This document shows, piece by piece, positions 10,939 through 21,758 of a stretch of DNA of 64,000 nucleotides (within the stretch, counting starts at the first letter, position 1; every line of letters begins with the position of its first letter). This stretch comes from Ilex aquifolium (taxonomy: Eukaryota; Streptophyta; Magnoliopsida; Aquifoliales; Aquifoliaceae), in assembly GCA_951799425.1 (NCBI GenBank), contig OX637404.1, positions 19,368,045 to 19,432,044 on the forward strand, given 5' to 3'. Below the pieces are notes generated by a model. That model did not search any database, had not been told where the DNA came from, and was given only the letters and a program-made list of their open reading frames with translations. A program made the translations under genes and the position numbers.

Positions 10939-11934
10939 TTAGACCAAATCCTTTAATCTCTGCTCTATGATTCCATCTATCTGCTCCAACATCTCAGCCG
11001 TTAGAAAGTTCTTCCCGTCTCCAATCTTGCCTTGCCTAAAAAATGTTTTGCTCTCTACCACCAAGCCCGAGACCAGGGGGACTGATCCGTTCTTATTCAC
11101 CTCCAAGTTACTCAATTTCTCAAAACTACACAGCTCTAATACTTTGTGTATTACACCTTCATTTTCTTCCTTTAAGGAAAAAGGGTAGCCTATGAACTCA
11201 GCCAATCTCTTTGCATGAAGTATTGGGTCATTCTTCATGTCCACATATTTTACGAACAACACTCTATCAGGCCATTCTAAGCTTGCTTTCCAATACCCAA
11301 GAACGTGATCCCAAAATGGTCCAAATGGTGAAATTCCCCTGCAAAACTGCTCAAATGCCTCTTCTAGAACTAGGGGTGGTAGTTCCTTGGATCTCAACTT
11401 GCTGACAAAATGCCACAGAGAAACAAACATGTCTTTTGGGTCTCGATACACATAAACAATGCGAGAACCCGACACTAATATTGACTCCGGAAGAACGGTA
11501 TAAGGCATGTGAGTGGAAAAGAGAGAAAGGTTGGGCCTCTTATTTGGGTTCTCACTCGCGTACAGCTCCAAAAAGGGCACATGGCTGTGGGGGTTAGCAG
11601 TGAGCAAAGGGTGGTCATGATAATCATAAAGGTTTCGATTCATTGTGGTAAAGAGAAGAGCCTTAAACCAAGTAGTACCGGATTTTGGTATGGTGGCCAA
11701 GAAAACGTCGGTGGGTCGAACCTTGAAACTTTGCTGGAGAGTTATGATTCCTTGAAGCGATGATGGCGGAAACCAAAAGCCTTGGTAGTGATGGAGATAT
11801 TCATTTATCCATCCTTTGTCTTTGGGAAGGATAGAGACCACTTCTAGGAACTTTTCGTGGGTTTCTTGGTGCTCTTCTTCTTGCTTCTCATCTTTGAGGG
11901 TACAAGAGTTTTGGGTAGCCAAAAAATCTGCCAT
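10939..11934 (-). CDS. Cytosolic sulfotransferase, copy 2 (SOT2)
   Basis: 331 residues, intronless, about 89% identical to SOT1, with the same PAPS-dependent sulfotransferase fold (PF00685). PKSGTTW (83-89), catalytic His142 (STHMPY) and YRDPKD (163-168) are kept. The C-terminal PAPS-binding motif reads RQGKIGDGKN, with Gly in place of the nearly invariant Trp at residue 307. Changes cluster at the two ends (for example residues 286-297), while residues 128-234 differ at only two positions from SOT1. Cofactor binding may be weakened, or the copy may be drifting; the reading frame is intact. The ATG is 79 nt from a TATA box. A 24.5-kb retroelement nest begins about 330 bp upstream and probably removes distal regulatory DNA. 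Confidence 0.93.
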   Translation of the reverse strand: MADFLATQNSCTLKDEKQEEEHQETHEKFLEVVSILPKDKGWINEYLHHYQGFWFPPSSLQGIITLQQSFKVRPTDVFLATIPKSGTTWFKALLFTTMNRNLYDYHDHPLLTANPHSHVPFLELYASENPNKRPNLSLFSTHMPYTVLPESILVSGSRIVYVYRDPKDMFVSLWHFVSKLRSKELPPLVLEEAFEQFCRGISPFGPFWDHVLGYWKASLEWPDRVLFVKYVDMKNDPILHAKRLAEFIGYPFSLKEENEGVIHKVLELCSFEKLSNLEVNKNGSVPLVSGLVVESKTFFRQGKIGDGKNFLTAEMLEQIDGIIEQRLKDLV

Positions 11935-12012
11935 GGAATGAGACTTCTACAAACCTGAAACAGAGATAATCTGCAGACAGCAGAGTGGAAGAAAAACCAT
12001 ATCATAGGTATT

Positions 12013-12022
12013 ACTATATAAA
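12013..12022 (-). promoter_or_regulatory. TATA box of SOT2
   Basis: The minus strand reads TTTATATAGT, 79 nt upstream of the start codon, exactly as in SOT1. Confidence 0.7.
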
Positions 12023-12264
12023 GGAGACGAGGGTCACCTAATAGTCCTAAACACACCAAACCTTTTTTTTCCTAACCACTCCAATGACATTAACATTAAA
12101 TTTAAAACAATGTTATTACTAATTTATTAATCTAATTCGCTATGGTCTTTAAATTGATTGTAGATCTCATCAAAGAACTTAGTATTGATCAAATAGTTTC
12201 AATAAAATTATATCATTAGGTTAGAAAATTAGATCAAATTTTTAGGTCTAAATAGCATTATTTT

Positions 12265-12440
12265 TGTTAGAGTTATAGTCTAATTTATTAGGGTTTTTTT
12301 TTTCTTTTTTTACCCTTACTATGACTTTTATGTTTTGTCCAGACCAGAAGAGTGTTCAGGTCACTTTATACGATTGTTTGACTATATATACGGGCTCTAT
12401 TCTTAATTTGAATATCCCTTTCACTCAAAGATATTCCAAG
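12265..12440 (+). repeat. 5' LTR of copia fossil
   Basis: Begins tgttagagttatag and ends near atattccaag, followed by the primer site. It matches 36610-36788. It contains a tatatata-type TATA region about 60 bp before its end. Confidence 0.88.
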
Positions 12441-12460
12441 TTAGTATCAGAGCTAAAACC

Positions 12461-12500
12461 CTACCTCTAACCCTAAACCCTAACCCTAACCTTCTCCTCC
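12461..12500 (+). repeat. Telomere-like CCCTAA stretch in copia leader
   Basis: Four or five imperfect units of accctaa/accctaaa lie just after the primer site. It could be a telo-box-like motif in the leader or chance low complexity. It is too short and impure to be a telomere remnant. Confidence 0.55.
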
Positions 12501-12531
12501 GACAGCATCCCAACACCAGCAACTTAGCCAT

Positions 12532-14632
12532 TGTCACACCCCCACCCCGGATCATGTAGGGTGGGCAGCGGACCGGTCACCAAGGCCTTAACCAACCAAT
12601 CATGTGCATAATAAATGCAAAATACAGAAGAAGACAACTAATAAAGTGATCCATTCTACCGACCTAATGAACACCAGAAAAATAAACTAGTCATCACTCA
12701 ACATCATTATTAAACTAAGTAAAACTGTAATCAAACCTTAAAGTTCACTACTCTAAACATAAGCAACATTGTTCCTAAAACAATTAAATATTTGTCTCAA
12801 AACTATGAAAATATTTATTCCTGAAGATCTACAATAAAATAAATATTCAATTCCTCTAATCCTTTGTCTATCTGTGGACTTACTCCTTACCTTAATCCTC
12901 ACCTGAAAAATGTTAAATGCTTGTATGAGCACAACGGCCCATGAATAGAAACCACCTCTAATGAAGTGTGAAAATAAGTCACACAGTTTATATACAAAAA
13001 TAAATTTGATACATACATAAGTACAACAAATTGTACACCAACCCCTCTCACATAATCATTTAAACAAAATGATTTCATGATCACAAATAACTTTATAAAT
13101 GAAAAGACATTTATAACTCAAAACGCTCACAGACACATTCAGTCACAAATATATTTCTCAAATCATATTTGTTACCACTAGTCTGGTAATTAGCCCCGTC
13201 TGTTGTCACCACTAGCCTAGTAAATGACCTCATCTCTTGTCATCACTAACCTGATGACTGACCCCTATGTGCACATCTCTATACCGATCACACCGGTATA
13301 CCTTCAATCTCGTTACTATTTAGACTTGGTAAGCCAGTCCCCGTCTCATAAAACATGATTTTAACACACACCAAAACCATCGTTTTAGTCCCAACGCACA
13401 CAAAATTTCATTTTCATCGCCAAAACACATTTAAGCAATGATATAAAACCATCCCACAAGTTTTCAAAATTCACATGTACCACCATTCACAATTTCAAAA
13501 TATTTAATCGCAACCCCAAACATCAACATATATATCATAATAAGAAATATCCACACACACGCACCCACAAGTTTAATTTAGAAAATCCTCCAAAAAGAAG
13601 TAGTAAACTACTCACCTTGATTCCCGAAATCCAATTCAAAACCCTCTTTCTCAACCTCAATCCAATCACCACCTAATCCAAAATAACATATAACGATCAA
13701 TCCCTATTCCTAACTACTTCATTTCGCGATTCTATATTTAATTTACATATTTCCTACCCATTGATATATACTTAATATATTATTTACATAGAAATAACAT
13801 TCTTAATGTGAGCTAATAGGGTATGGAAGTAACTTGGGAAGTTTGTAAAAAGTTTCTAAAGTTTTGGGGTCAAATCATAAGTTTCTAAAACTTTTGGGGT
13901 CAAAGTGTAATTTTCTTGAAAAACGAATTTTCTGTTTTTTTTTCTTTTTGGGCTGCCATAAATCTTCCAAAATTCTATTCTTCCAACTTACTAAGTAAAA
14001 CAGTGGTTAAAATTAAGTTTAGAAGAATATAGGGATCAAAGTAAAGCTCTATGAAACTAAAATGGAGCTTTCCATAATTTCATAATTCCCATCTTCTTCA
14101 ACCTTAAGGAATCCCAGAATCTATGTTCTGCACCTTTCGTGGTTCTTCTTTCTTTGTTTTTTTTTCTTTAACACATTAAGTAAATTCTTTAAAAACCTCG
14201 AGACCAACCAATCTAAATTAGGTCTAAAGACACCTAAATTAGCAACTTTCAATAAAACTCATTTATATATTTATCAATATTATTCACCATGAACATATAT
14301 ATATATATTCATTATCACTATTTATGATAAACCTAATGCCATGTAATTGAATAAATTACAAAACCCATCAAATAATTAATGAATTCACATCTTCAATGGT
14401 CCAATCCCTTCTTTTTTTTTTTTCTTTTTCTTTTTTGTTCTTCTTTCTTCCTTCCTTCCTATCTCCCCTTAATGTCACTTACCTCTAATTTTTTAGAGTT
14501 ACAATTTTAACCATAACACATTAGCGTACAACCAATTCTAAATTTCTAAATAACTTATTCTTTTTTTAAAAAAATTTTAATTAAAAAAACAAAAAATAAA
14601 AATCCAAACACATACCTGTATTGGGTATTACA
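12532..14632 (-). mobile_element. Solo LTR (inverted) of the Ty3 family found at 19684-36278
   Basis: Starts tgtcacacccccaccccgg and ends gtattgggtattaca, the reverse complement of the ends of the LTRs at 19684 and 33861. It contains the same internal blocks, including the ~34-bp sub-repeats. It is flanked by gccat/gccac (12527-12531 and 14633-14637, one mismatch). No internal region is attached, as expected after LTR-LTR recombination. It sits in the leader of the copia fossil in the opposite orientation to the complete family member. Confidence 0.85.
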
Positions 14633-14637
14633 GCCAC

Positions 14638-15419
14638 ATCGAAGGCCACCAAAACCAGTCACCCACAGAACCAGCCCACCGCCTCAAACACTGCCTGAAA
14701 TTACCTAACGAAACCACCCCATCCAGCAACTCCATATACCTCACCCACAGAACCAACCTACTGCCCCAACCACTCCATCGACAGCGACAACTAATCCAGT
14801 ATCCCAGTCCACTCCACCAACAGCAACCACTCCACAGACAGTAGCCACCAATCCCAGCAACCCAGAAACCATTAATCAACCCAATAAGCCAATAATCCCA
14901 GTGACATAACTCACTAACCCAATCCCAACGACCCAACTTGCTAACCCAATAATCAACCCAATAAGCCACACCATCGATCCAATAAACCAGCCCCAGCCAA
15001 CCCAAGTCCCTAGTGACCCAGAAACCAGTGACCCACCCAAGTCACTGCCCATCGACCCAAAAACTAGCACCCAAACCAATCCAAACAGTCCAAGCGCAAG
15101 TCTACCACGCCTTCTGCTTCGCACTCGTCGCGGGGCCGCCATCTCTTCGTGTCGTTGATTCCTTTTTCCTAGAGTTGCAACATCTAGGACTTTTTTAGGA
15201 GTGTTCGAATTCTCTTCTTCGTTTATCTTCTCTTGATGCAGTAGATCACTTATATATTTACTGGATTTCTGGGCACCGTGACCTACTTATTTGCGAGCTT
15301 TCTGGACCTTCTTTATTTGTCGCTACTGTTCGACTGGAGGTATATTATTCTCCCTTATTTTGTCCCTCTATTTTTCTTAGAGTATTTTCTGTCACAGATG
15401 CCCACGTATTGTTGTTGAT
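14638..15419 (+). other. Copia leader, C/A-rich low-complexity part
   Basis: Continues the copia element after the solo LTR. It is rich in cccagcaaccc / acccagtgaccc words. Long open frames here come from the biased composition and are not gene-like. The likely gag start follows at about 15420. Confidence 0.55.
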
Positions 15420-16540
15420 ATGACTACTATTGAGGGACTTGAGACTCCTACCGTTGAGACCTCTACTGTTAGTACTTCCACTTGGAATGTACCGCTTAGT
15501 TCTCCCATTGTTATATTTGACCAGTATGTCGTACCTACTGGCACAGTTGCATTGCCGGTAATACTGGGTATGATCTCTCAGAAGATTACGACATAGCTGT
15601 TGAATGGTCGTAACTTTGCTGAGTGGTCACACTTGTTGCAGCTTTTCTTAGACCGTGTAGGGAAGCTTGGTTGGCTAACATGATCTCACCCGAAGCCGGC
15701 TGATGATGACCTTGGATATTCTGCATGGTTCTCTGAGAACTGCGCTATTCTTGGATGGTTATTTGGCTAGATATAGTCCTCTATTTACAGGATTCACTTG
15801 TTTCATAGTTCTGTTCCGAAGCTATGGAGCGCATTATCAAAGATGTATTCTCAGTCAGGACAAGGAGTTCGTGTTTATGAGCTTTTATCAGGAACTCTCA
15901 TATGATCAACAGGGTGATATGACGGTTCAGGATTATTATGGCTATTTGACCCAACGCTGGCTTAAGTATGAGACTCTATGTTCTCTTATTGCTATTCCGA
16001 AGATCGAGCCCGAGGAAATAGTATTCTTGCATACTCGAGAGCAGGAGGATATGACTCATAAGTTCTGTATGAGGCTTTGTGATGAGTTTGAGGGACCTTA
16101 TTCCTAGATCTTATCGATGTTGAGGCTTCCATCCCTTTATGAGGTATATGCGATGATTAAGCAGCATGATCGTCGTGCCCGTATTGCATCACTTTCAGTT
16201 GTGACCTTGACTCTTCAAGCCGACTAGATGGCCCTTGTAGCTGCTGTAGGGTCTCGTTCAGGACCCTCAGCTAGGGGTGGACAGCGCTCAGACTAACGCC
16301 ATCAAGATGCCCTAGATCACTGCAGACAGGGGGATTCTCGTCAGTGTGATTATTGTGGCCGACCAAGACATCTCAGAGTTACTTACTGAAAGGTCCATCC
16401 GGAGCTTAAGCCGCCTCCTCGTAGCCGCACTACTGCCATTGTTGAGGTACCACCACATACAGTCGTTGCTCCTGCTATAGCTATTATTGCTCCTCCTTGG
16501 CAGAGTGAAATTGATGCTATCAATTCTCGCTTAGATATAC
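15420..16540 (+). pseudogene. Gag region of copia fossil
   Basis: Copia gag (UBN2/retrotran-gag type), with ELSYDQQGDMTVQDYYGYL and RWLKYETL segments near 15890-15990 and a CCHC-like knuckle near 16330 (CDYCGR). Decayed. Confidence 0.78.
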
Positions 16541-17720
16541 TTATGTCAGCCCTGACTTCTCAGGGTCCGACTACTGCTGTTGCGACTACTACTGGTATAC
16601 CTCGTGTCTTTCATGCTTGCGCCAGTCCATTTCCCCTTTGGATGTTGGACTTGGGTGCGAATGGTCATATGACAGGTAAGGCCAATCACTGCACCACTTT
16701 TGACGAGCAGTTACATACACAGGTTCAGTTAGCAGATGAGACACATGCCCCTATTGTTAGTAGGGGTACAGTCCGCCTCCCAGATGACTTTACATTATGT
16801 TCGATTTTTCATGTGCCAAAGCTGGCCATGAATTTATTATCTCTACATCAGTTAGCCAAAGATTTTCACAGTGTGGTTATGTTCTCATCTGATTTGTGTT
16901 ATTTGCAGGACCTAAGTACCAGGAGGATTATAATCAGGGGACATGAGAGAGATGGACTGTACTATCTAGGCGATCCACCCTCAATTTCACCAGTTCCTAC
17001 ACCTCCATCACTTGCACCTGTTTTATCTTTATTTTTATCTATTCCTAGCTTGCATGCTAGTATTTTTCCTAGTGCTTGTCGTTATGATTTTTCGTCACAA
17101 ATTGTTCAATTGTGGCATGATCGTTTTGGACATACAAATTTTAAATATTTATGTATATATTGTTTCCTGTTTTGAGCAATGTTTGTGTTGGTGGTAAACT
17201 TGATTGTATTATATATTTCATATCGAAACATGTTATGACCAGTTATATTCCTCGTATGCACCAGTTACCTAAACCATTTGACTTAATACACTCTGATATT
17301 TGGGGACCATCTCCTGTTACTGCTCTGTTAGGTGCTCGATATTATGTGACATTTATAGATGGTCATACCCATTGTACTTGGGTCTACGTTTTGCATAGGA
17401 AGTCTGATATATTTCCTATCATCACTCAATTTCTTCGGATGATTAAGACACAATTCGATGTCATTGTTCGTGTTCTTCGTTCGGATAATGCCAAAGAATA
17501 TGTGTTTGATGCCCTAGTGTCTCACCTTTCTTCTCAGGGTATCCTTCAGTAGCTCACTTGTCCATATACTCCTAAGCAAAATAGAGTTGCTGAAAGAAAA
17601 AATAGGAGTCTGATAAGGATGGTACATTGTATGCTTAGAGGTATGGGGGTACCAAAATCTTATTGGCATTTTGACTTCTAATTTTTTGTGCAATCGAACA
17701 CCGAGTCATGTTCTTCAGTA
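16541..17720 (+). pseudogene. Protease and integrase region of copia fossil
   Basis: The copia-type protease core lies near 16640 (WMLDLGANGHMTG). It is followed by a GAG-pre-integrase-like segment and the integrase core with LIHSDIWGPSP near 17285 and VLRSDNAKEYVF near 17475. Decayed. Confidence 0.82.
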
Positions 17721-19678
17721 TAGGGCTCCCTTACAGGTCTTATTCCTTGAGCGGACACTTTTTTCGGTCCCCTCTCGTGTTTTTGGCTGCACATATTTTG
17801 TTCAAGATATGTCTCCTACTCATTATAAGTTTGATGATAAAGTAATTCGTTGTATCTTTATGAGTTATTGTCATCAGTCTAAGGGGTATCGATGTTATGA
17901 TCCTATCAGGTATCGTATGTATCACAACCTCAATGTTACATTTCTTGAGCATATTCCTTATTTTTCTTCTGGTCCTGTGTCTGCACCTCCAGTTGATGAT
18001 ACTCCTTTTGATTTTCACTTACCACCGGAGCTAGAGCCATTGGTCACTGTCACTACAGAGTCATCAGTCTCCTCTCCTCCAGAGCCACTCGTCTCTATCA
18101 CCACAGAGTCACCAGTCTCACCTCCTTTACTGGTTTATGTTTGTCACCCTCACTCTCATCCCCCTACTGATATCCCCTCTACTTCAGGCGATGTAGATAA
18201 TATTTCTCCATTTGTTGAGCATATTGATGCACCTGTTCTTAGTATTGATAAGATTACAGGTAGTGAGCCAGTTACTTTACCTGATAAGACATTGACAGTG
18301 GAGGATGATGATTTAGGGCGTCGTTACCCGCGACGTAATTGCCGTCCAGTTATTCGTTATGGTTGGATCACCAGGACTTTATATCCGATCTCTGGTTATG
18401 TTTATTATGGTTATCTATCTCTTACATTTCGATTTTATAGTATGACCTTATCAGATACGTCAGTTCCTCGCTCTGTTTCAAAGGATATGCGGGAGCCCCA
18501 GTGGGTTCTTGTCATGCAGCCAGAGATGGACGTTCTTCAGTGTAATCATACGTGAGATCTTGTTTCTTTACCTTCAGGGGTGAAGTCTTTTGGCTGTCGT
18601 TGGGTTTACACCATGAAATTTCTTGCAGATGGTACTATTGATCGTCACATGACTAGGCTTGTGGCGAAGGGCTTTACTCAGGTACCAGGTCGTAATGTTG
18701 GTGCTACTTTTGCCCGTGGCAAAGTTGACTACAGTTCGGTTGATTATATCTCTAGCTGCGGAATACTCTTAGCTTCTTCATCAGTTGGATGTGAAGAATG
18801 CGTTTCTTCACGGTGATCTGGACGAGACTATTTATATGGATGCACCACCAGATTTTCGTGGTGAGGGAAAGTATGCTGGGAAGGTGTGTCGACTGCGTAA
18901 GTCTCTTTATGGACTGCAACAGTCACCATGAGTCTGGTTCTCTCGGTTTGGTAGTGTAGTTGTATGTTTAGGGTTCACCAGATATCATTCTAATTATACA
19001 TGCTTTATTCGACGGAATACTTCTGGGCAATGTGTCATCCTTTTGGTATATGTGGATGATATTATTATTACTAAGGATGATATTTTTGGGACTGTACAGG
19101 TCAAGGTAGACCTTGGGAAAGCCTTCGATGTGAAGGACCTTGAGTTTCTGCGATACTTTCTTAGGATTGAGGTTGCCCGTAGCAGTAGAGGTATTGTTCT
19201 TTCTCAGAGGAAGTATGTTATGGATATTCTCTCGGACACTAGGATGCTGGGATGAAAACCGACATCATCACCCATGATTCCAAACTTGAAGCTCATTACT
19301 GAAGATGAGGAGTTGAGAGATCCGACTGTCTCTCAGAAGTTGGTAGGTAGACTTATTTACCTAGCCAACACTAGGCCAGACATTTCATTCGTTGTCAGCC
19401 AAGTTAGTTAGTTCATGCACATGCCATGTCAGCTTCATCTTAATGCAGTTTATCATATCTTTCGGTACCTCAAGTCTTGTCCTGGACTAGGGCTGTTTTA
19501 TGCATCAGGATCTTAGACTGGTTCTCTAGTCGGTTATTCAGATTCATATTATGGGAGAGCAGGTGAAGGTCGATCTACTACGGGCTTCTGTACTTTCCGA
19601 GGGACTCATCTTATCTCTTAGAAGAGCAAGAAACAGACAATTGTCTCCGGCTCATCAGCAGAGGCAGAGTATCGGGCA
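17721..19678 (+). pseudogene. Integrase C-terminus, RT and first part of RNase H of copia fossil
   Basis: The integrase C-terminal region (VFGCTYFVQD, RCIFMSYCHQSKGYRCYDP) is followed by copia RT blocks near 18590-18700 and the catalytic LLVYVDDIIIT near 19045. RNase H begins around 19530 and runs up to the Ty3 insertion at 19684. Decayed. Confidence 0.82.
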
Positions 19679-21758
19679 CTGACTGTAATGCCCAATACAG
19701 ATATGCGTTTGGACCTATCTAATAAGTTAATAGATAAGTAAAAAGAGAGCAAATTATTTAAAAATTTAAAATTAGTTGTACATTGATGCCTTATGGTTAA
19801 ACTATAATATATAATAATAAGAATAATAATAAAAAAAATGGGATAAAAGTGTGATTAAAATAAGTCCCCTTGTTGCCCTAGACATCCACTGATATATAGG
19901 TATATATATTCTCTTCCCATAATCAAACCTACACACACGTTAGAATAAATGAAGGAGGTGAGAGGCTAGGGTTTCGAGTAAAGAAAAAAGAAGAGAAAGA
20001 AAGAAGGGGATTTAGAGAAGAAGGAAGAAAACTAGAAGATTTGATCATCGAGGTTAGTCTTCATATTGAAATTTAATTATGTATTTAATCATTATATGTA
20101 CACATATACAAGTTTGTAGTCTGATTTAACTTGCAAATAATCCGTATGGGTAGGTTTATAGGGTTAAAATATGTAAATTCAAACATAATGTGGTTGACAT
20201 TTGTGTTAAGATGATATTGGGAAAAAGGGGAAGAAAGAAAAAGGTACAGAACAAAGTTTCTGGATACGTAAGGTTAAAGAAGATGAAAATTTTGAAATTT
20301 TGGAAACCTCCAATTTAGTTTTAAATAGCTTTGTTTTGACCCTTATACTTTTATAAACTCAATTTTGACCACCATGGAACTTGGTAATTTATAGAACTGA
20401 CCCAATATGTTTGAAACAAATATTTTCATTTCAAAACAGCCCTCGAGTCTTAAAAAATTTGTGAAATTTTGAAACGACCCCTGAAAGTTTCGATTAAGTG
20501 TTTAAAATTAATGGTTACTCTAATAAATCAAATCGAGGTTGTATTCTCGAAAAATGGGTCTCTAGAACCTTAAATACTATTCTGAAACATTTACGACAGC
20601 CCCGAAAATAGAAAAATTCGTTTTTAAAAAAATTACACTTTGACCCCAAAAGTTTCAAAAAATTATGATTTGACCCCAAAATCTTAGAAACTTTTTCCTA
20701 GACAGCCTAGAATACTTCCATACCCTATTATCTCGTATTAGAAAGTATATTTATTTGTAAAATATATATTAAGTATATATCAATGGGTAGAAAGTACAAA
20801 AAAATTAAATATAGAATTGCAAAACGAAGAAGTTAGGAATAGAGATTAATTGTTATATGTTATTTTGGATTAGGTGGTGATTGCATTGAGGTTGAGAAAG
20901 AGTGTTTTGAATTGGATTTTGGGAATCAAGGTGAGTACTTTACTACTTTTGGGAGGATTTTCTATATTAAATGTGTGGGTGCGTGCGTGTGAATTTTTCA
21001 TATATATGATATATGTGTTGATGTTTGGGGTTGCAATTAAATATTTTGTAATTGTTAACTGTTATACATGTGAATTTTGAAAAACTTGTGGGATGATTTT
21101 ATATAATTGCTTTGGTGATGAAAGGGAAATTTTGTGTGCGTTGGGACTAAAACTACAGTTTTAGTATATGTGAAAATCATTTTTATGAGACGGAGAATGG
21201 GTTACCAGGTCTAAATGGTAACAAGATTGTATACCGGTGTGATCGATATAGGGATGTGCACATAGGGGTCAGTCATCAGGCTAGTGATGACAAGAGACGG
21301 GGCCAGTTACTAGGCTAGTGGAAACAAGAGACGGAGCTAGTTATCAGGCTAGTGGTAACAAACATGATTTGAGAAATATATTTGGAACTGAATGTGTGTG
21401 TGAGTGTTTTGGGTTATAAATATTTTTTTATTTATAAAGTTATTTGTGATTATGAGATCATTTTGTTTAAATAATTATGTGGGAGGAGTTGGGGTACAGT
21501 TTGTTGTACTTATGTGTGTATCAAAATTTATTTTCGTATAAAACTGTGGGATTTATTTTCACACCTTGATCTGTAGCATGGATTGCAAAGCAGAGTGAAG
21601 TCTCTTTTCACCAATAGAACAGGGAGGCAGTTATTCAGTTATAGAGAAAGAAACTCTGACTTCTCTCTAGGATTTCACTCAAAAATCTCAGATCTACTCC
21701 ATTTTATTTGATTTTTCGCTGATTCTTTGTAAATCTTGCTGATTCTTGTTGTTCTAAC

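Noticed and set aside
12461-12500. Interstitial telomere
   Set aside because: Only a few impure CCCTAA units, and they lie inside a retrotransposon leader next to a primer site.
14628-15198. Long open frames on both strands in the copia leader
   Set aside because: They arise from C/A-rich low complexity (repeats of ccca/acca). Composition is not protein-like and no domain is visible.
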